A stretch of 64,000 nucleotides of DNA from the NCBI GenBank assembly GCA_046347635.1, contig JAXMFT010000008.1:62001-126000 (forward strand). Reading direction: 5' to 3'. A program made the translations under genes and the position numbers. Below are positions 42,947 to 51,412 of the stretch, piece after piece. The notes beneath the pieces were generated by a model, which did no database searches, was not told the origin of the DNA, and saw only the letters and a program-made list of their open reading frames with translations. Position 1 is the first letter of the stretch. The number at the start of each line of letters is the position of its first letter. This DNA comes from JAGVSZ01 sp019137045. GTDB lineage: Bacteria; Pseudomonadota; Gammaproteobacteria; Burkholderiales; SG8-39.

Positions 42947-43870
42947 CTACCACTCGATCGGTTCGTGCTCGACCCGCGCCCGGTGGACCAGATCCGCGAC
43001 GCGCCCGATCCCGCGCGCCTCGCAGAACGCCTGCAGCTCCTCCAGGATGCGGATCATGGCGTCGGCGTGGACGAACGAGGCGGTGCCCACCTGCACCGCG
43101 GTCGCGCCGGCGAGCATGAACTCGACCACGTCCTCGCCGCGCGCGATGCCGCCGCAGCCGATGATCGGGATCGACACCACCTCGGCGCACTGGAACACGA
43201 GCCGCAGCGCGATCGGCTTGATCGCCGGGCCCGAGAGGCCGCCCATCACGTTGCCGAGCGTCGGCCGGAAGCTGTTCACGTCGATCGTCATGCCGAGGAT
43301 CGTGTTGGCCACCACGAGCGCGTCGGCGCCCGCCCGCTCGGCCGCGAGCGCGATCGCCTTGATGTCGCCGGTGTTGGGCGTGAGCTTCGCCCACACCGGC
43401 AGCGGCGTGGCGCGCTTGATGGCCGACACCGCGGCGTAGGTCGTGTCGGGCAACATCGCGAAGGCGTGCCCGTCGGCCTCCAGGTTCGGGCACGAGATGT
43501 TGGCCTCGATCACCGCCACCCCCGGCACGCTGAGCGCGGCGGTCGCCTGCGCGAACTCCGCCACCGTGTCGGCCGACACGCTCGCGACGAGCGGCGACGA
43601 ATGGGCGGCGAACAGCGGCACGGTCTCGCGCACGTAGTGGTCGATGCCCTTGCTCGGAATGCCGATCGAGTTGAGCATGCCCTGCGACACCTCGGCCACG
43701 CGCGGGATCGGGTTTCCCTTGCGCAGCTTCGGCGTCACGCTCTTGGTGACGAGCGCGCCCAGCCGGCCGAGGTCGAACACCTGGCCGAACTCGTGCGAGA
43801 AGCAGCCCGAGGCCGGCATCACCGGATTCTTGAGCGTGAGCGCGCCCACCCGCACCGAGAGGTCGACCAT
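42947..43870 (-). CDS. pyrD: Dihydroorotate dehydrogenase, class 1B catalytic subunit
   Basis: A 307-residue FMN TIM-barrel protein. The active-site base is Cys (C127 in EANISCPNLEADG), which defines class 1 enzymes; class 2, usual in proteobacteria, has Ser. Other markers are NSIGIPSKGIDHYV, KLTPNTGDI and GCGGIARGEDVVEFMLAGA. With the PyrK subunit encoded just upstream, it forms the NAD-linked class 1B heterotetramer. Such enzymes work in both directions. In a catabolic operon with a ureidohydrolase it may reduce orotate, as in orotate-fermenting Clostridium. A dihydropyrimidine-dehydrogenase-like role is also possible. Confidence 0.86.
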   Translation of the reverse strand: MVDLSVRVGALTLKNPVMPASGCFSHEFGQVFDLGRLGALVTKSVTPKLRKGNPIPRVAEVSQGMLNSIGIPSKGIDHYVRETVPLFAAHSSPLVASVSADTVAEFAQATAALSVPGVAVIEANISCPNLEADGHAFAMLPDTTYAAVSAIKRATPLPVWAKLTPNTGDIKAIALAAERAGADALVVANTILGMTIDVNSFRPTLGNVMGGLSGPAIKPIALRLVFQCAEVVSIPIIGCGGIARGEDVVEFMLAGATAVQVGTASFVHADAMIRILEELQAFCEARGIGRVADLVHRARVEHEPIEW

Positions 43871-43889
43871 TTCCCGTTCTCCCCGCCCC

Positions 43890-44735
43890 TCAGCCGTGGC
43901 GCCAGGTGCCGGCCACCTGCTGGAGGTCGAACACCGGGCCCTCGCAGCACACGCGCTGGTGCTCGATCTCGCCGCCGACCCGGATCGGGCGGACGCAGCA
44001 CAGGCACACGCCCAGCCCGCACGCCATCTGCTGCTCGAGCGCGATCTCGCCGTAGACGCCGTACTCGGTGCCGAGCCGCTGGAGCAGCGTCATCAGGCGG
44101 TTGGACCCGCAGGTGAACATCGCGTCGGGACGGTCCGCGTCGAGGATGCCGCGCAGCAGCGCCTCGACCCGCCCGACGGCGGAGGTGCCGTCCTGGTCGA
44201 ACACCGGATGCACGCGGATGTCTTCCCGCTGCGCGAACTCGCGCTCCATCAGGTCCTGCGGCGAGCGGGCCGAGAGGATCGCGGTCACGCGGATGCCGCG
44301 CCGGCACGCCCAGGGCACGACCGGGGCCATGGTCGCGAGCCCGACGCCGCGCGCCACCATCAGGATGTGACGGTACGCCGGCTCGATCGTGAAGCCCGTC
44401 CCGAGCGGGCCCATGACGCTCATCGTGTCGCCGGCCACGAGCCGCGCGAGCGACCGCGTCCCCGCGCCGACGACGTTGTAGAGGAACTCGATCGCCTGCT
44501 CCTCCGGCGCGACGCGATACACGCTCATCGGGCGGCGCAGATAAGGTTCGTTGTCGACGAACGGCGGGCACAGCAGGTGGAAGAACTGGCCCGGGGTCGC
44601 GCGGCAGAGCGGGGGCGGCGCCTCGAGCACGAGGTGGCGGTAGCGGTCGTTGACCGCGCGGTTGGCGCGCACGACGCAGGGGGCGTTGCCGACCGGGAAG
44701 CCGGTCGGTGCGGCGGGCGGCTGGGCGACCGTCAT
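43890..44735 (-). CDS. pyrK: PyrK-type FAD/[2Fe-2S] electron-transfer subunit
   Basis: A 281-residue ferredoxin-reductase-like protein with an FAD domain (LRRPMSVYRVAPEE, about 66-80), an NAD-binding domain (VARGVGLATMAPV, about 128-140) and a C-terminal [2Fe-2S] site C239-x4-C244-x2-C247 then C263/C264. It transfers electrons between NAD(H) and the PyrD FMN. GVGLA replaces the common GGVGIA glycine pattern slightly. Directly upstream of pyrD (19 bp) and 31 bp downstream of the TRAP permease. Confidence 0.87.
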   Translation of the reverse strand: MTVAQPPAAPTGFPVGNAPCVVRANRAVNDRYRHLVLEAPPPLCRATPGQFFHLLCPPFVDNEPYLRRPMSVYRVAPEEQAIEFLYNVVGAGTRSLARLVAGDTMSVMGPLGTGFTIEPAYRHILMVARGVGLATMAPVVPWACRRGIRVTAILSARSPQDLMEREFAQREDIRVHPVFDQDGTSAVGRVEALLRGILDADRPDAMFTCGSNRLMTLLQRLGTEYGVYGEIALEQQMACGLGVCLCCVRPIRVGGEIEHQRVCCEGPVFDLQQVAGTWRHG

Positions 44736-44766
44736 CCGTCACTCCTGCGTGGGCGCTCGCGGCGCT

Positions 44767-46047
44767 CTACAGGATGAGCCGCGGCAGCGCGGTGGAGATC
44801 GGCGGCACATAGCTGATGATGAGCAGCACCACGATGTTGGTCAGCACGAACGGCCAGATCCCGCCGATGATCAGGTCGACCGGCCGCCTCAGGGTACTGG
44901 AGGCGACGAAGAGGTCGAGCCCGAACGGCGGCGTGATCATGCCGACGCAGATGTTGAGCGTGACCACCATGCCGAAGTGCACCGGGTCGATCCCGAGCGC
45001 CTGCGCGACCGGGAACAGGACCGGGACGAAGAGCAGCAGGATCGAGTTCGGGTCGACGAACATGCCGGCCACGAACAGGATCACGTTCACCACCATCAGG
45101 AACGCCACCCAGTTGAGGCCCGCGCCCTGGATCCAGGCGAGAATCTTCGTGTGCACGTCCGCGAGCGTGAGGAAGGTGGACAGGAACGTCCCCATCGCGA
45201 GCAGGATGAACACCACCACGGTCGTGATCGCGCTTCCCTCGGCGATGCGGGCGACGTCCCGGAAGCTGAGCGAGCGGTAGACGAAGAGCTCGACCACGAG
45301 CGCGAGCACCACCGCCACGGCCGCCGCCTCGGTCGCGGTGAAGAAGCCGGCGTAGATGCCGACCAGCACCAGGCCGGCGACGAACATGCCGAGCAGCCCG
45401 CGCTTGACCGCCAGCCAGCGCTCGCCCGGCTTGGGCGCGTCGGCCGCCCTTGCGCCGGTGCGCCAGGTCTCCAGCTGCACCTGCGCCATGAAGGCGAGGC
45501 CGAGCACGATTCCCACCACGAGGCCACCGGCGAACAGCGCCGCGATCGACGTCCCGGTCAGCCAGCCGTAGATGATGAACGTGATGCTCGGCGGAATGAG
45601 CAGGGCGCACTCGGCCGCGGAGGCGATCAGGCCGAGGGTGAACTTCTCGCGGTAGCCCGCCCGGACGAGCTCCGGGTGGGTCAGGCGCCCGAGCGCCGCG
45701 ACGGTGGCCGGCGCCGAGCCGCTGATCGCGCCGAAGGTCATCATCGAGACCACCGTCGCGTGGCCGAGGCCGCCGCTGTAGTGGCCGATCAGGCGGCGCA
45801 CCATGTCGGTCAGGCGCGAGGCGATCTGGCCGTGCGACATGATGTCGGCGGCGAAGATGAAGAACGGGATCGCGAGCAGCGTCACCACCTGCACCCCGCC
45901 GAGCATCTTCTGCACCGCGACGATCTCGGGCAGGTCGCGGAAGAAGATCCACTTGGTGAGCAGCGCCGGCACGCCCATCACCAGCAGCATCTCGAAGCCG
46001 AGCACCAGCATCGCGATCGCGAGCACGAACAGCGCGAGGACGATCAC
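44767..46047 (-). CDS. dctM: TRAP transporter large permease (DctM)
   Basis: A 426-residue membrane protein with about 12 hydrophobic segments and DctM landmarks: MGVPALLTKW, FFIFAADIMSHG, GAISGSAPATVAALG and NICVGMITPPFGLDLF. Driven by a Na+ or H+ gradient, it imports carboxylates delivered by the DctP protein. GTG at 46047 lies 1 bp beyond the DctQ stop. Third gene of the operon leading into pyrKD. Confidence 0.93.
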   Translation of the reverse strand: MIVLALFVLAIAMLVLGFEMLLVMGVPALLTKWIFFRDLPEIVAVQKMLGGVQVVTLLAIPFFIFAADIMSHGQIASRLTDMVRRLIGHYSGGLGHATVVSMMTFGAISGSAPATVAALGRLTHPELVRAGYREKFTLGLIASAAECALLIPPSITFIIYGWLTGTSIAALFAGGLVVGIVLGLAFMAQVQLETWRTGARAADAPKPGERWLAVKRGLLGMFVAGLVLVGIYAGFFTATEAAAVAVVLALVVELFVYRSLSFRDVARIAEGSAITTVVVFILLAMGTFLSTFLTLADVHTKILAWIQGAGLNWVAFLMVVNVILFVAGMFVDPNSILLLFVPVLFPVAQALGIDPVHFGMVVTLNICVGMITPPFGLDLFVASSTLRRPVDLIIGGIWPFVLTNIVVLLIISYVPPISTALPRLIL

Positions 46048-46048
46048 G

Positions 46049-46558
46049 CTAGCTCTCCAGGTGGCTCTGGGCGCGCAGCCGCGAGCGGTCGCTGTAGCCC
46101 ACGAGCTCGAGCAGGTAGCGCAGCGCGAGCAGCCCGAAGCCGACCGGGAGCACGCCGTACAGCCACGCCATGGAGACGTCCAGCACCGGGCTGATCTGCC
46201 CGCTCTCGCGCACGAATACGGTGATGTCCCAGCCGAGCTTGGCGAGGTAGGCGACGAACGCGAGGCCGGTCAGGTTGATGACCCGGAACATCCACTCGTG
46301 CAGCGCGGGCGGAAACCGCTCGACGAAGCTCTCCATCGCCACGTGCCGCCCGCGCTCCAGCGCAATCCCCAGCCCGAGGAACGCGAGCCACACCATCGCG
46401 AACACGGTGAGCTCCTCGACCCACGAGGTGCGCGTCGCGAGCTCGGGCGAGAGCGCGCGGATCGCGACCTGGCCGGCGTAGCCGAGCGACATCCCGACCA
46501 GCAGCACCGTCAGCGTCCAGCGCTCGAGCGCGCGGATGACCCTCATCGCCGCGTTCAC
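46049..46558 (-). CDS. dctQ: TRAP transporter small permease (DctQ)
   Basis: A 169-residue protein with four membrane segments; WVEELTVFAMVWLAFLGLGIALERGRHVAME (positions about 46-76) is the DctQ signature. It bridges DctP and DctM. Second gene of the operon, separated from dctP by 67 bp containing a strong hairpin. Confidence 0.92.
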   Translation of the reverse strand: MNAAMRVIRALERWTLTVLLVGMSLGYAGQVAIRALSPELATRTSWVEELTVFAMVWLAFLGLGIALERGRHVAMESFVERFPPALHEWMFRVINLTGLAFVAYLAKLGWDITVFVRESGQISPVLDVSMAWLYGVLPVGFGLLALRYLLELVGYSDRSRLRAQSHLES

Positions 46559-46580
46559 GGCCGTTCCCCCTTTTCGCCGG

Positions 46581-46610
46581 CCGCGCCGCGGCGGCTGCGC
46601 CGCGGCGCGG
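46581..46610 (-). terminator. Strong intra-operon hairpin between dctP and dctQ
   Basis: A 12-bp perfect stem (46581-46592 with 46599-46610, CCGCGCCGCGGC/GCCGCGGCGCGG) with a 6-nt loop directly follows the dctP stop. No U-tract follows. The usual role of such a hairpin is partial termination or 3-prime protection, giving more binding protein than permease. Confidence 0.6.
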
Positions 46611-46625
46611 GGGAGTTGCGCAGAC

Positions 46626-47645
46626 TCAGAGCTTCTTGAACTCCACTTCGTAGATCTCGATGAGCTTCTTGCCCTCGGCGCCGGTGCGCTCGAGGTACGC
46701 GGCGCGCGCGCGCGGGTACATCGCCGCCCGCAGCCTGGCCCGCTCGGCCTCGTCGGCGACGCGCACCGAAATATGGCCGGTCTTGGCCAGGGCGAGCGCG
46801 TCGGTCTGCGCCTGGTCCTTCATCCGCTCGAGCTCGGGGCGCACCTCGTCGAAGGCCTTCGCGATCACCTCGCGGTGTCCGGCGGGCAGGCTGTTCCACC
46901 ACTTCGGGTTGAACAGCACGACGTCCTCCATCGCCCCGTGCTCGGTCACGACCAGGTTCTTCTGCACCTCGTGGAACTTCATCGTGGTGATCGTGTCGAG
47001 CGGGTTCTCCTGTCCGTCCACGACGCCGGTCTGCAGCGCGGTGTAGAGCTCGCCGAACTGGATCGGGATGGCCGAGGCGCCCACGCTCGCGAACTGCTCG
47101 ACCAGGATCTTGGAGTCCATCACGCGGAACTTCTGCCCCTTGAAGGCATCGATGGAGTCGAGCCCCTTGTTGGACGTGAGGCTCTTGCGGCCGTTGGGCC
47201 AGAGCGTCAGCGCGACGAAGCCCTTGGAGTTGAACGACTGCAGGATCGCCTTGCCGAACGGCCCGTCACGCAGCTTCTGCGATTTCGCGCGGTCGGTCGG
47301 GTAGAGGTAGGGCAGGTCGAGAATCGACACCGCCGGGTTGAACCCGCCGAGGAACGCGGCCGGCATCACCGTCGCCTCGATGGAGCCGAACTGCACGCCC
47401 TCGACCATCTGGCGGGCGTTGCCGAGCTGGGACGAGGGGTAGAGCTTGAACTCGACCTCGCCCTTGGTGCGCTCGTTAACGAGCTGCGCGACCTTTTCGA
47501 GCGCCTTGTGGCGCGGCTGGGTGGGGGCTTCCAAATGCCCGATCTTCGCCACGTACTTCGCCGTCTGCGCCTGCGCGCCTCCCGCCACCAGCGCGAGCGC
47601 GAACGCGACGGCCGCCGCCGGCTTCAGTCCCTTGCCTGTCATCAC
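46626..47645 (-). CDS. dctP: TRAP transporter substrate-binding protein (DctP)
   Basis: A 339-residue periplasmic protein with a Sec signal ending near GGAQAQ (about 27). The body is DctP-like: PSSQLGNARQMVEGVQFGSI, the substrate-carboxylate Arg region KFRVMDSKILVEQF (the usual carboxylate-clamp Arg is R in KFRV) and GVVDGQENPLDTI. First gene of the operon, with TAGGAGA before the ATG. Since pyrK and pyrD follow in the same transcript, orotate or another pyrimidine-derived carboxylate is a candidate ligand. Confidence 0.92.
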   Translation of the reverse strand: MMTGKGLKPAAAVAFALALVAGGAQAQTAKYVAKIGHLEAPTQPRHKALEKVAQLVNERTKGEVEFKLYPSSQLGNARQMVEGVQFGSIEATVMPAAFLGGFNPAVSILDLPYLYPTDRAKSQKLRDGPFGKAILQSFNSKGFVALTLWPNGRKSLTSNKGLDSIDAFKGQKFRVMDSKILVEQFASVGASAIPIQFGELYTALQTGVVDGQENPLDTITTMKFHEVQKNLVVTEHGAMEDVVLFNPKWWNSLPAGHREVIAKAFDEVRPELERMKDQAQTDALALAKTGHISVRVADEAERARLRAAMYPRARAAYLERTGAEGKKLIEIYEVEFKKL

Positions 47646-47999
47646 TGTGATCTCCTAAACGAAACAACGGTGAAACGAACACCGGCGAAGAGCGGTTCGG
47701 GCCGCGCTCCTCGTCGCTCCATAGCCGTACCGTGGACGATGTTTTCGCCGCGCCCTGCGCGCGCTTCGGCCCGGTGGACGCGGCCCCGCCTGCTCCTGCT
47801 TCCGCACGCGGGACCGCCGGGCGACCGGTCGTGCCCGCGGGGTCCGATGCAGGGTGCGAATGATAACCGGGCCGGCGCGCGCACCGCCATGGGGACGGGG
47901 CCGACGCACCGCGGGGCCGGCGCCGCGGGCGCGCGTTCGCCAGGAAGCGCCGCGGAACCGTACAATGCTGCGCGCCGCCGCCAACCGCCCGGGACTCTC
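47646..47999 (+). promoter_or_regulatory. 354 bp divergent control region with a TACAAT -10 box for pyrE
   Basis: No gene is supported. TACAAT at 47961-47966, about 34 bp before the pyrE start, is a good -10 hexamer of the form common in betaproteobacteria; no clear -35 is seen. Toward the TRAP operon the first 45 bp are AT-richer (AAACGAAACAACGGTGAAAC) and may hold the minus-strand leader. Confidence 0.4.
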
Positions 48000-48701
48000 A
48001 TGACCACCTTCAGCTTCGCGGACCGCACGCTCATCGCCGAGACCACCGCCAAGATGCTGCTCGAGATCGACGCGGTGCTCTTCAACGCGGAGAAGCCGTT
48101 CATCTTCACCTCGGGCTGGGCGAGCCCGGTGTACATCGACTGCCGCAAGATCATCTCCTACCCGCGGCTGCGGCGCACGCTGGTGGACTTCTCCGGCTCG
48201 ACGATCCTGCGCGACGTGGGCTTCGAGTCGATCGACACGATCGTCGGCGGGGAGACGGCCGGCATCCCGTTCGCGGCCTGGATCGCCGAGGCGCTGATGC
48301 TGCCGATGCAGTACGTGCGCAAGAAGCCGAAAGGCTTCGGCCGCAACGCGCAGATCGAGGGCCACCTGCCCGAGGGGGTGCGGGCGCTGCTGGTGGAGGA
48401 CCTCACCACCGACGGGCGCAGCAAGATCAACTTCTGCCAGGCGCTGCGCGCGGCCGGGGCGCGCGTCGACCACGTGTTCGTGATCTTCTACTACTCGATC
48501 TTCGAGGAGAGCGACCGGATCCTCGCCGACCTCGACGTCAAGCTCCACAGCCTCGCGACCTGGTGGGACGTCCTGGAGGTGGCGAAGAAGTACAAGTACT
48601 TCGACACCCGGACGCTCACGGAAGTGGAGAAATTCCTCCACCAGCCGGCCGAGTGGTCGGCCTCGCACGGCGGCGTCGCCCGCTTCCCGGCCACCGCCTG
48701 A
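48000..48701 (+). CDS. pyrE: Orotate phosphoribosyltransferase
   Basis: A 233-residue phosphoribosyltransferase. The PRPP-binding motif LLVEDLTTDGRSK spans about 131-143, and orotate/PRPP-contact lysines lie in RKKPKGFG near 107-114. FTSGWASPVYIDCRK (about 37-50) is the OPRTase start pattern. It converts orotate and PRPP to OMP. The residual C-terminus (EVEKFLHQPAEWSASHGG) is longer than in E. coli PyrE. Alone on the plus strand and divergent from the TRAP-pyrKD-ureidohydrolase operon, giving the cell an anabolic alternative for imported orotate. Confidence 0.9.
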   Translation: MTTFSFADRTLIAETTAKMLLEIDAVLFNAEKPFIFTSGWASPVYIDCRKIISYPRLRRTLVDFSGSTILRDVGFESIDTIVGGETAGIPFAAWIAEALMLPMQYVRKKPKGFGRNAQIEGHLPEGVRALLVEDLTTDGRSKINFCQALRAAGARVDHVFVIFYYSIFEESDRILADLDVKLHSLATWWDVLEVAKKYKYFDTRTLTEVEKFLHQPAEWSASHGGVARFPATA

Positions 48702-48759
48702 GCGGCGCGCGGGGCGCCGACCGGGCCCCGCACGGCCGCCGGGGCCACGCCCCGCGCCG

Positions 48760-49533
48760 TCAGCGGATCGAGCGGCCCGCTTCGGGATCGGGCACGCGCA
48801 GGCCGAGCTTCTCGATCTGCGGGTCGATGTCCTGGCGCCACATCTGGCGCAGCTCCTCGTTCCCCCAGCGGCGGATGCCGTGGGCGACCGCGAGCTCGCT
48901 GAACTTGGACGAGGCCGACCCGAACGTGTCGAGCGCGTGCGGATACCACTTGTCGAGCGCGCGCTGCGCTTCGGCCGCGCCCGCGCCGGCGAGGTCCTGG
49001 TAGCGCGCGTCGCGCACCAGGTCCTTCATGCGCCGGGCGCCGAACGAGGCGTGGAACTTCTCCTCGCCCACCATGGTGGTCATCTCGCGCGCGAGCGGCG
49101 CGTAGCTGCAGTCCTCCATGGCGCGCAGGTGATACCAGGCGACGAGGTCCATGCAGAAGCAGAAGCCCACCACCTCGACCCAGCTCTCCATCGGGACGTT
49201 GAACGCGGCGATCGGGTGCTGGCCCATGCGCAGCTTCAGGAGCCCCTCGGCCATCTCCTCGCCGTCGGCGCCGAAGTGGCGCAGCATGCGGCAGTCGATG
49301 AAGCCCTGGTGCGCCTCGTCGGCCGCGATCTGGGCCTGGATGAAGCGATCCTCGGCGGTCGGCCCCTGGTTGATCCACGGCTGATGCTGCTCCACCGAGG
49401 CGAACTCGGTGGACGCGAGCGCGTAGACGATCTTGAGCAGCGTCGAGCGGTACTCCTCGGTCATCTGCTCCGGGGTCTCGACCTTGCGCATGCCGGTCAA
49501 CGAACCCCACTGCACCGCGCGCGATACGCGCAT
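48760..49533 (-). CDS. PaaA/PaaC-like ferritin-fold diiron protein
   Basis: A 257-residue helical protein of the phenylacetate-catabolism (PaaA/PaaC) ferritin-like family. Likely iron ligands: E43 and E49 region (STEFASVEQHQ), DEAH at 72-75 and E158-x2-H161 in GEEKFHASFG. PaaA is the diiron oxygenase subunit of phenylacetyl-CoA epoxidase and PaaC a structural partner. Here the gene is alone, without paaB/D/E. ATG at 49533 has a GGGAGGAG ribosome site. It could be an oxygen-dependent epoxidase component for another acyl-CoA or a stand-alone diiron enzyme. Confidence 0.72.
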   Translation of the reverse strand: MRVSRAVQWGSLTGMRKVETPEQMTEEYRSTLLKIVYALASTEFASVEQHQPWINQGPTAEDRFIQAQIAADEAHQGFIDCRMLRHFGADGEEMAEGLLKLRMGQHPIAAFNVPMESWVEVVGFCFCMDLVAWYHLRAMEDCSYAPLAREMTTMVGEEKFHASFGARRMKDLVRDARYQDLAGAGAAEAQRALDKWYPHALDTFGSASSKFSELAVAHGIRRWGNEELRQMWRQDIDPQIEKLGLRVPDPEAGRSIR

Positions 49534-49704
49534 CGCTCGACTCCTCCCGGTAGTTGCCGATCCGCCGCGCGCTCGGGCGGCGGACCGGCGAACGGCGCGC
49601 GCTGCGGCCCGCCTTGCGCGCGTCAGGCGACGATCATCCAGGGATCGGGCGGCCGGCGCAAGCTGGAGTTCGCGCACGCGCGCCGGGCCGGGCGCCGGCG
49701 CGCG

Positions 49705-50682
49705 CTACTCCGCCTTTGCGCCCGACACCTTCACCAGCCGCGCCTTCTGCTTCATGTCCTCCTGGATGAAGCGCGCGAACTCGGCCGGCGTGGAGAGCAC
49801 CGGGTCGAAGCCGCGCTGGAGCATGTGCTTCTCGCGGAACGCCGGGTCGGCGAACATGGCCGCGACCTCCTTCTGGATCTCCGCGATGATCTCCGGCGGC
49901 GTGCCGGCGGTGGCGAAGAGTCCGAACCAGGACTTCGGGTCGATGTCGGGGTACCCGGCTTCCCGGAGGGTCGGCACGTCCGGCATGAGGGGCAGGCGCT
50001 CGCTGCGCGCGATGGCGAGCGGCTTCAGCTTGCCCGCCTTGATGTGCCCCTGCGACACGGACGCGGCCGCCATCGTCAGCTGGACCTCGCCGGCGAGCGC
50101 GGCGGTCACCGCGGGTGCGATGCCCTTGTAGGGGACGTGCAGGAGCTGGATTCCCGTCTGCTGCTTCAGGGCCTCGAACAGCAGGTTGGGCTGGCTGCCG
50201 CTGCCGTACGAGCCGTAGCTGATGTTGGGATGGGTGCGCGCGAGGGTCACCAGCTCGCCGAGCGTGTTGGCGCTCAGCGATGGATGCGCGACCACCATCT
50301 GGGGGAGGCCGATGAGCTGCGTCACCGGCGCGAGGTCCTTGACCGGGTCGTACGGCAGCCGCGCGTAGATGAACGGATTGCTGGTGATGGTCGAATCGCT
50401 GGTGAGGAGGAGCGTGTAGCCGTCCGGAGCGGCCTTGGCGACCGCTTCCGCGCCGATGAGCGTCGCCGCGCCGGGCTTGTTCTCGACGATCACCGGCTGA
50501 CCCCATTTCTGGGCGAGCCGCTCCGCGATCGGGCGCGCGATGCCGTCGACGCCGCCGCCCGCCGGATAGGGCACGACGATGCGGACGGGCTTCGACGGGT
50601 AGGCCTGCGCGAGGACGGCCTGCGGCAGCGCGGACAGCGCGAGGGTGAGCGTGAGGCCGATCGCGCGGCGGAGTCTCGACAT
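49705..50682 (-). CDS. Bug/TctC-family periplasmic solute-binding protein
   Basis: A 325-residue Bug protein with a signal peptide ending near AVLAQ (about 25), YPSKPVRIVVPYPAGGGVDG and ENKPGAATLIG loops, and the C-terminal FIQEDMKQKARLVK. ATG at 50682 follows GAGGAGAAG. Monocistronic between the PaaA-like gene and nsrR on the same strand. Ligand unknown. Confidence 0.9.
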   Translation of the reverse strand: MSRLRRAIGLTLTLALSALPQAVLAQAYPSKPVRIVVPYPAGGGVDGIARPIAERLAQKWGQPVIVENKPGAATLIGAEAVAKAAPDGYTLLLTSDSTITSNPFIYARLPYDPVKDLAPVTQLIGLPQMVVAHPSLSANTLGELVTLARTHPNISYGSYGSGSQPNLLFEALKQQTGIQLLHVPYKGIAPAVTAALAGEVQLTMAAASVSQGHIKAGKLKPLAIARSERLPLMPDVPTLREAGYPDIDPKSWFGLFATAGTPPEIIAEIQKEVAAMFADPAFREKHMLQRGFDPVLSTPAEFARFIQEDMKQKARLVKVSGAKAE

Positions 50683-50862
50683 CGTCTTCTCCTCGAGGTG
50701 GAGCAGGGGGATTTCGGGCACAAACGGCAGGCCGGCGGCGGCGACTGCGCGCGGCCGCGTGCGCCGCGCCCCGCTCGTGTGCCGGCGATTCTACCGCGGT
50801 GACAATCGATCGCGCGCCTTCCCGCTGCGGGTCCGCGCCGCGGCCGGGCTCGCGCCGCGAGG

Positions 50863-51300
50863 TCAGCGCGCCAGCGCGAGCATGCGCGCGAGCGGCCGCG
50901 CCGGCGCGATGAGGTCGGCGAGCGTGTAGCGGTCGAGGACGGCGAGAAAGGCCTCGAGCGCCTGCGCGAGCGCCTGTTTCAGCACGCACGCACGCGCGAT
51001 CCGGCAGTCGGTCGTCCCGGACTCGAAGCACTCGACCAGCGCGAGGCTGTCCTCGGTGGCGCGGATCACGGCGCCGACGTTGATCGCCTCCGGCGCGTGC
51101 GCGAGGCGCATGCCGCCGCCCTTGCCGCGCACGGTCTCGATGTAGCCGCGCTGCGCGAGGTGGTGCACCACTTTCATGAGGTGGTTGGCCGAGATGCCGT
51201 AGGCGGCCGCGACCTGGTCGATGGTGGCGAGCCGGTCCGGCGCGGAGCCGAGGTAGATCAGCACCCGCAGCGAGTAGTCGGAGAAGGTGGTGAGGCGCAT
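50863..51300 (-). CDS. nsrR: Rrf2-family nitric-oxide sensor NsrR
   Basis: A 145-residue Rrf2 regulator with winged helix (about 1-60; MRLTTFSDYSLRVLIYLG, ISANHLMKVVHHLAQRGYI) and three Fe-S cysteines C91, C99 and C105 (ECFESG..DCRIARACVLKQAL). This is the NsrR spacing pattern with ECF and CxLK. NsrR represses NO-detoxification genes until NO destroys its cluster. The divergent promoter contains an excellent NsrR operator, and the genes it faces (DUF2249, DUF59, NnrS-like) are typical NsrR targets, so the identification is firm. Confidence 0.92.
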   Translation of the reverse strand: MRLTTFSDYSLRVLIYLGSAPDRLATIDQVAAAYGISANHLMKVVHHLAQRGYIETVRGKGGGMRLAHAPEAINVGAVIRATEDSLALVECFESGTTDCRIARACVLKQALAQALEAFLAVLDRYTLADLIAPARPLARMLALAR

Positions 51301-51339
51301 GGGCAGCTCCGGGACCGGCTAAAAGATGTATCAGGGGTA

Positions 51340-51368
51340 TTGCTTTATGGGCGCAGGCCTGCTAGATT
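51340..51368 (+). promoter_or_regulatory. Promoter of the DUF2249-DUF59-nnrS unit
   Basis: TTGCTT (51340-51345) and TAGATT (51363-51368) are separated by 17 bp, a good sigma-70 arrangement. The NsrR operator begins 2 bp after the -10 box, covering the expected transcription start, so binding would block initiation. Confidence 0.65.
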
Positions 51369-51369
51369 A

Positions 51370-51392
51370 AAGATGCATTCTGCATACATCTT
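51370..51392. promoter_or_regulatory. NsrR operator
   Basis: A 23-bp interrupted palindrome, arms AAGATGCATTC and GCATACATCTT around a central T, which matches the known NsrR consensus (AAGATGYATTT, 11-1-11). Arms agree at 9 of 11 positions. A lone half-site AAGATGTAT lies at 51323-51331, 23 bp before the nsrR start codon, and may allow autoregulation. Confidence 0.85.
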
Positions 51393-51412
51393 ACCACCAG
51401 CCGGAGGGAACC

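Noticed and set aside
46536..47999. Plus-strand open reading continuous with pyrE, giving a 721-residue protein
   Set aside because: It is antisense to dctP and dctQ and low-complexity. The pyrE family N-terminus starts at 48000 after a TACAAT promoter element.
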